This document shows positions 63,262 through 64,000 of a stretch of DNA of 64,000 bases, piece after piece; the first letter of the stretch is position 1, and each line of letters begins with the position of its first letter. Made by a program: the position numbers and the translations under genes. The notes under the pieces are model-generated. The model was given only the letters and a program-made list of their open reading frames with translations. It ran no database searches and was not told the DNA's origin. The stretch comes from an uncultured Chloroflexota bacterium (GTDB taxonomy: Bacteria; Chloroflexota; Anaerolineae; Anaerolineales; Anaerolineaceae), in NCBI GenBank assembly GCA_902791025.1, contig CADATZ010000001.1, positions 186,001 to 250,000 of the forward strand, read 5' to 3'.

Positions 63262-63890
63262 GCGATCTTGATCCTGTAAAACACTATTTTCAAAATCTAA
63301 TTGAAAAATACGGAGGAACACCGAGTGCGATGGACTATAATTCGGCTAATGCTCAAGAGGCTCGTTTTGAGCAATTGGCTAAAGTGATCGTGCCGGATAA
63401 ACCATATTCCGTTCTTGATTTTGGCTGTGGATATGGCGCGATGGCAGATTGGTTCCGCCGTTCCGGATATAACTTTGCTCACTATTACGGTTATGATATA
63501 GTGGAAAAGTCTCTGGAAGTCGGGCGAAAAATTTATCAGGGCGATGAAAAAATCTCATTTCATTCCTCACTGAATGAAATTCCTGTATGTGATTATGCGG
63601 TGGCTTCCGGTGTTTTCAATATGAAACTGGAAGCGGACTATGAAGAATGGACTTCTTATGTAATCGAATCTCTTGAAACGATGAATAAAAAGACTTCATG
63701 TGGGTTTGCGGTAAATTTTCTGACATCCTATTCTGATGCGGATCGGATGGCTGAACGGCCTGATCTATACTACGCGGACCCCTGCAGGATCTTTGATTAC
63801 TGCAGACGACATTTCTCAAGGAACGTTGCTCTGCTGCATGACTATAAAATTTGGGACTTCACGATCATTGTGAGAAAAGAATTTGATTAG
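63258..63890 (+). CDS. SAM-dependent methyltransferase
   Basis: 210 residues, class I methyltransferase fold. Motif I is YSVLDFGCGYGAMADWF, followed by YYGYDIVEKSLEVGRKIY (motif II acidic residue) and CDYAVASGVFNMKLE. An N-terminal helical part (VKHYFQNLIEKYGGTPSAMDYNS) may bind substrate. It overlaps the GT2 gene by four bases (ATGA), so a role in modifying the same glycan is plausible, though not shown. The last 110 bases of the window hold no gene. Confidence 0.83.
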   Translation: MSDLDPVKHYFQNLIEKYGGTPSAMDYNSANAQEARFEQLAKVIVPDKPYSVLDFGCGYGAMADWFRRSGYNFAHYYGYDIVEKSLEVGRKIYQGDEKISFHSSLNEIPVCDYAVASGVFNMKLEADYEEWTSYVIESLETMNKKTSCGFAVNFLTSYSDADRMAERPDLYYADPCRIFDYCRRHFSRNVALLHDYKIWDFTIIVRKEFD

Positions 63891-63902
63891 AGGAAAAACA
63901 TT

Positions 63903-63976
63903 AGACGTAAGATATTAGGTGCAGGTACAAAAAGAAAAAAATCTGTCATATAGTCTGCATCTTATGTCTTACGTCT
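63903..63976. repeat. 22-bp inverted repeat near window end
   Basis: Left arm 63903-63924 and right arm 63955-63976 (AGACGTAAGA...GTGCAG) match at 19 of 22 positions as inverted repeats with a 30-base spacer. The short unit (A)GACGTAAGA/CATAAG also looks internally repetitive. It may be a REP-like or MITE-like element, or a weak hairpin after the methyltransferase gene. Confidence 0.55.
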
Positions 63977-64000
63977 TCAAACTTCCAATTCCTTCCTGCA

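Overview
The window is about 64 kb of chromosome from an anaerobic bacterium. My best guess is Chloroflexota, class Anaerolineae; a Clostridia-like Firmicute is the main alternative. The clues are a topoisomerase I that begins with a small zinc-ribbon domain of a kind I associate with Chloroflexota, the gene order ffh-rpsP-KH-rimM-dprA, an oxygen-independent cobalamin pathway (CbiK, CbiD, CbiG), and an anaerobic-type molybdenum hydroxylase operon. I saw no tRNA, rRNA, CRISPR array, transposase or phage gene.

Layout. (1) 1-3.7 kb, + strand: end of a Gfo/Idh/MocA oxidoreductase, a glycerophosphodiester phosphodiesterase, a 1-phosphofructokinase-like kinase flanked by two copies of a palindromic repeat, and a secreted DUF362 protein. 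(2) 3.8-5.7 kb, - strand: glycogen synthase with a C-terminal SCP2-like extension. (3) 5.8-15.6 kb, + strand: the most unusual region. Three tandem HAD-like proteins and a cofactor-independent phosphoglycerate mutase whose sequence is circularly permuted form one tightly overlapped operon. It is followed by an ABC importer of the iron/phosphonate/sugar-phosphate class (two-domain permease, ATPase, binding protein), a small membrane protein and a fourth HAD protein. Both transcription units begin with the same promoter layout and an identical 20-bp LacI-type palindrome. I infer one co-regulated system for uptake and processing of a phosphorylated compound.

(4) 15.6-32.7 kb, - strand: a cobalamin operon of about 17 kb. 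It starts from a perfect-consensus promoter, a cobalamin riboswitch and an intrinsic terminator. It encodes a secreted CbiK chelatase, a NEAT-like secreted protein, a BtuFCD-type importer and CbiA, C, D, F, G, H, a CbiJ-CbiE-CbiT triple fusion, CbiB, CobD and CbiP. No cbiL is visible. (5) 32.7-35.7 kb: a secreted papain-family protease (-) and a diguanylate cyclase gene (+) broken by one in-frame TAA.

(6) 35.8-44.6 kb, + strand: housekeeping genes ffh, rpsP, KH protein, rimM, dprA, manC, topA and tatD, plus a small secreted protein. (7) 44.7-54.1 kb, + strand: a purine/selenium-type molybdenum hydroxylase operon (2Fe-2S/Mo hydroxylase, SsnA, YgfK, MocA-like transferase, class IV aminotransferase, MurI). 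It is preceded by a leader RNA with an intrinsic terminator. (8) 54.1-60.1 kb, - strand: GNAT, RsmE, RsmI, an orphan DNA methyltransferase and two GT-C membrane glycosyltransferases. (9) 60.2-63.9 kb, + strand: a large membrane protein, a family 2 glycosyltransferase and a methyltransferase, probably for surface glycans. The window ends in a long inverted repeat.
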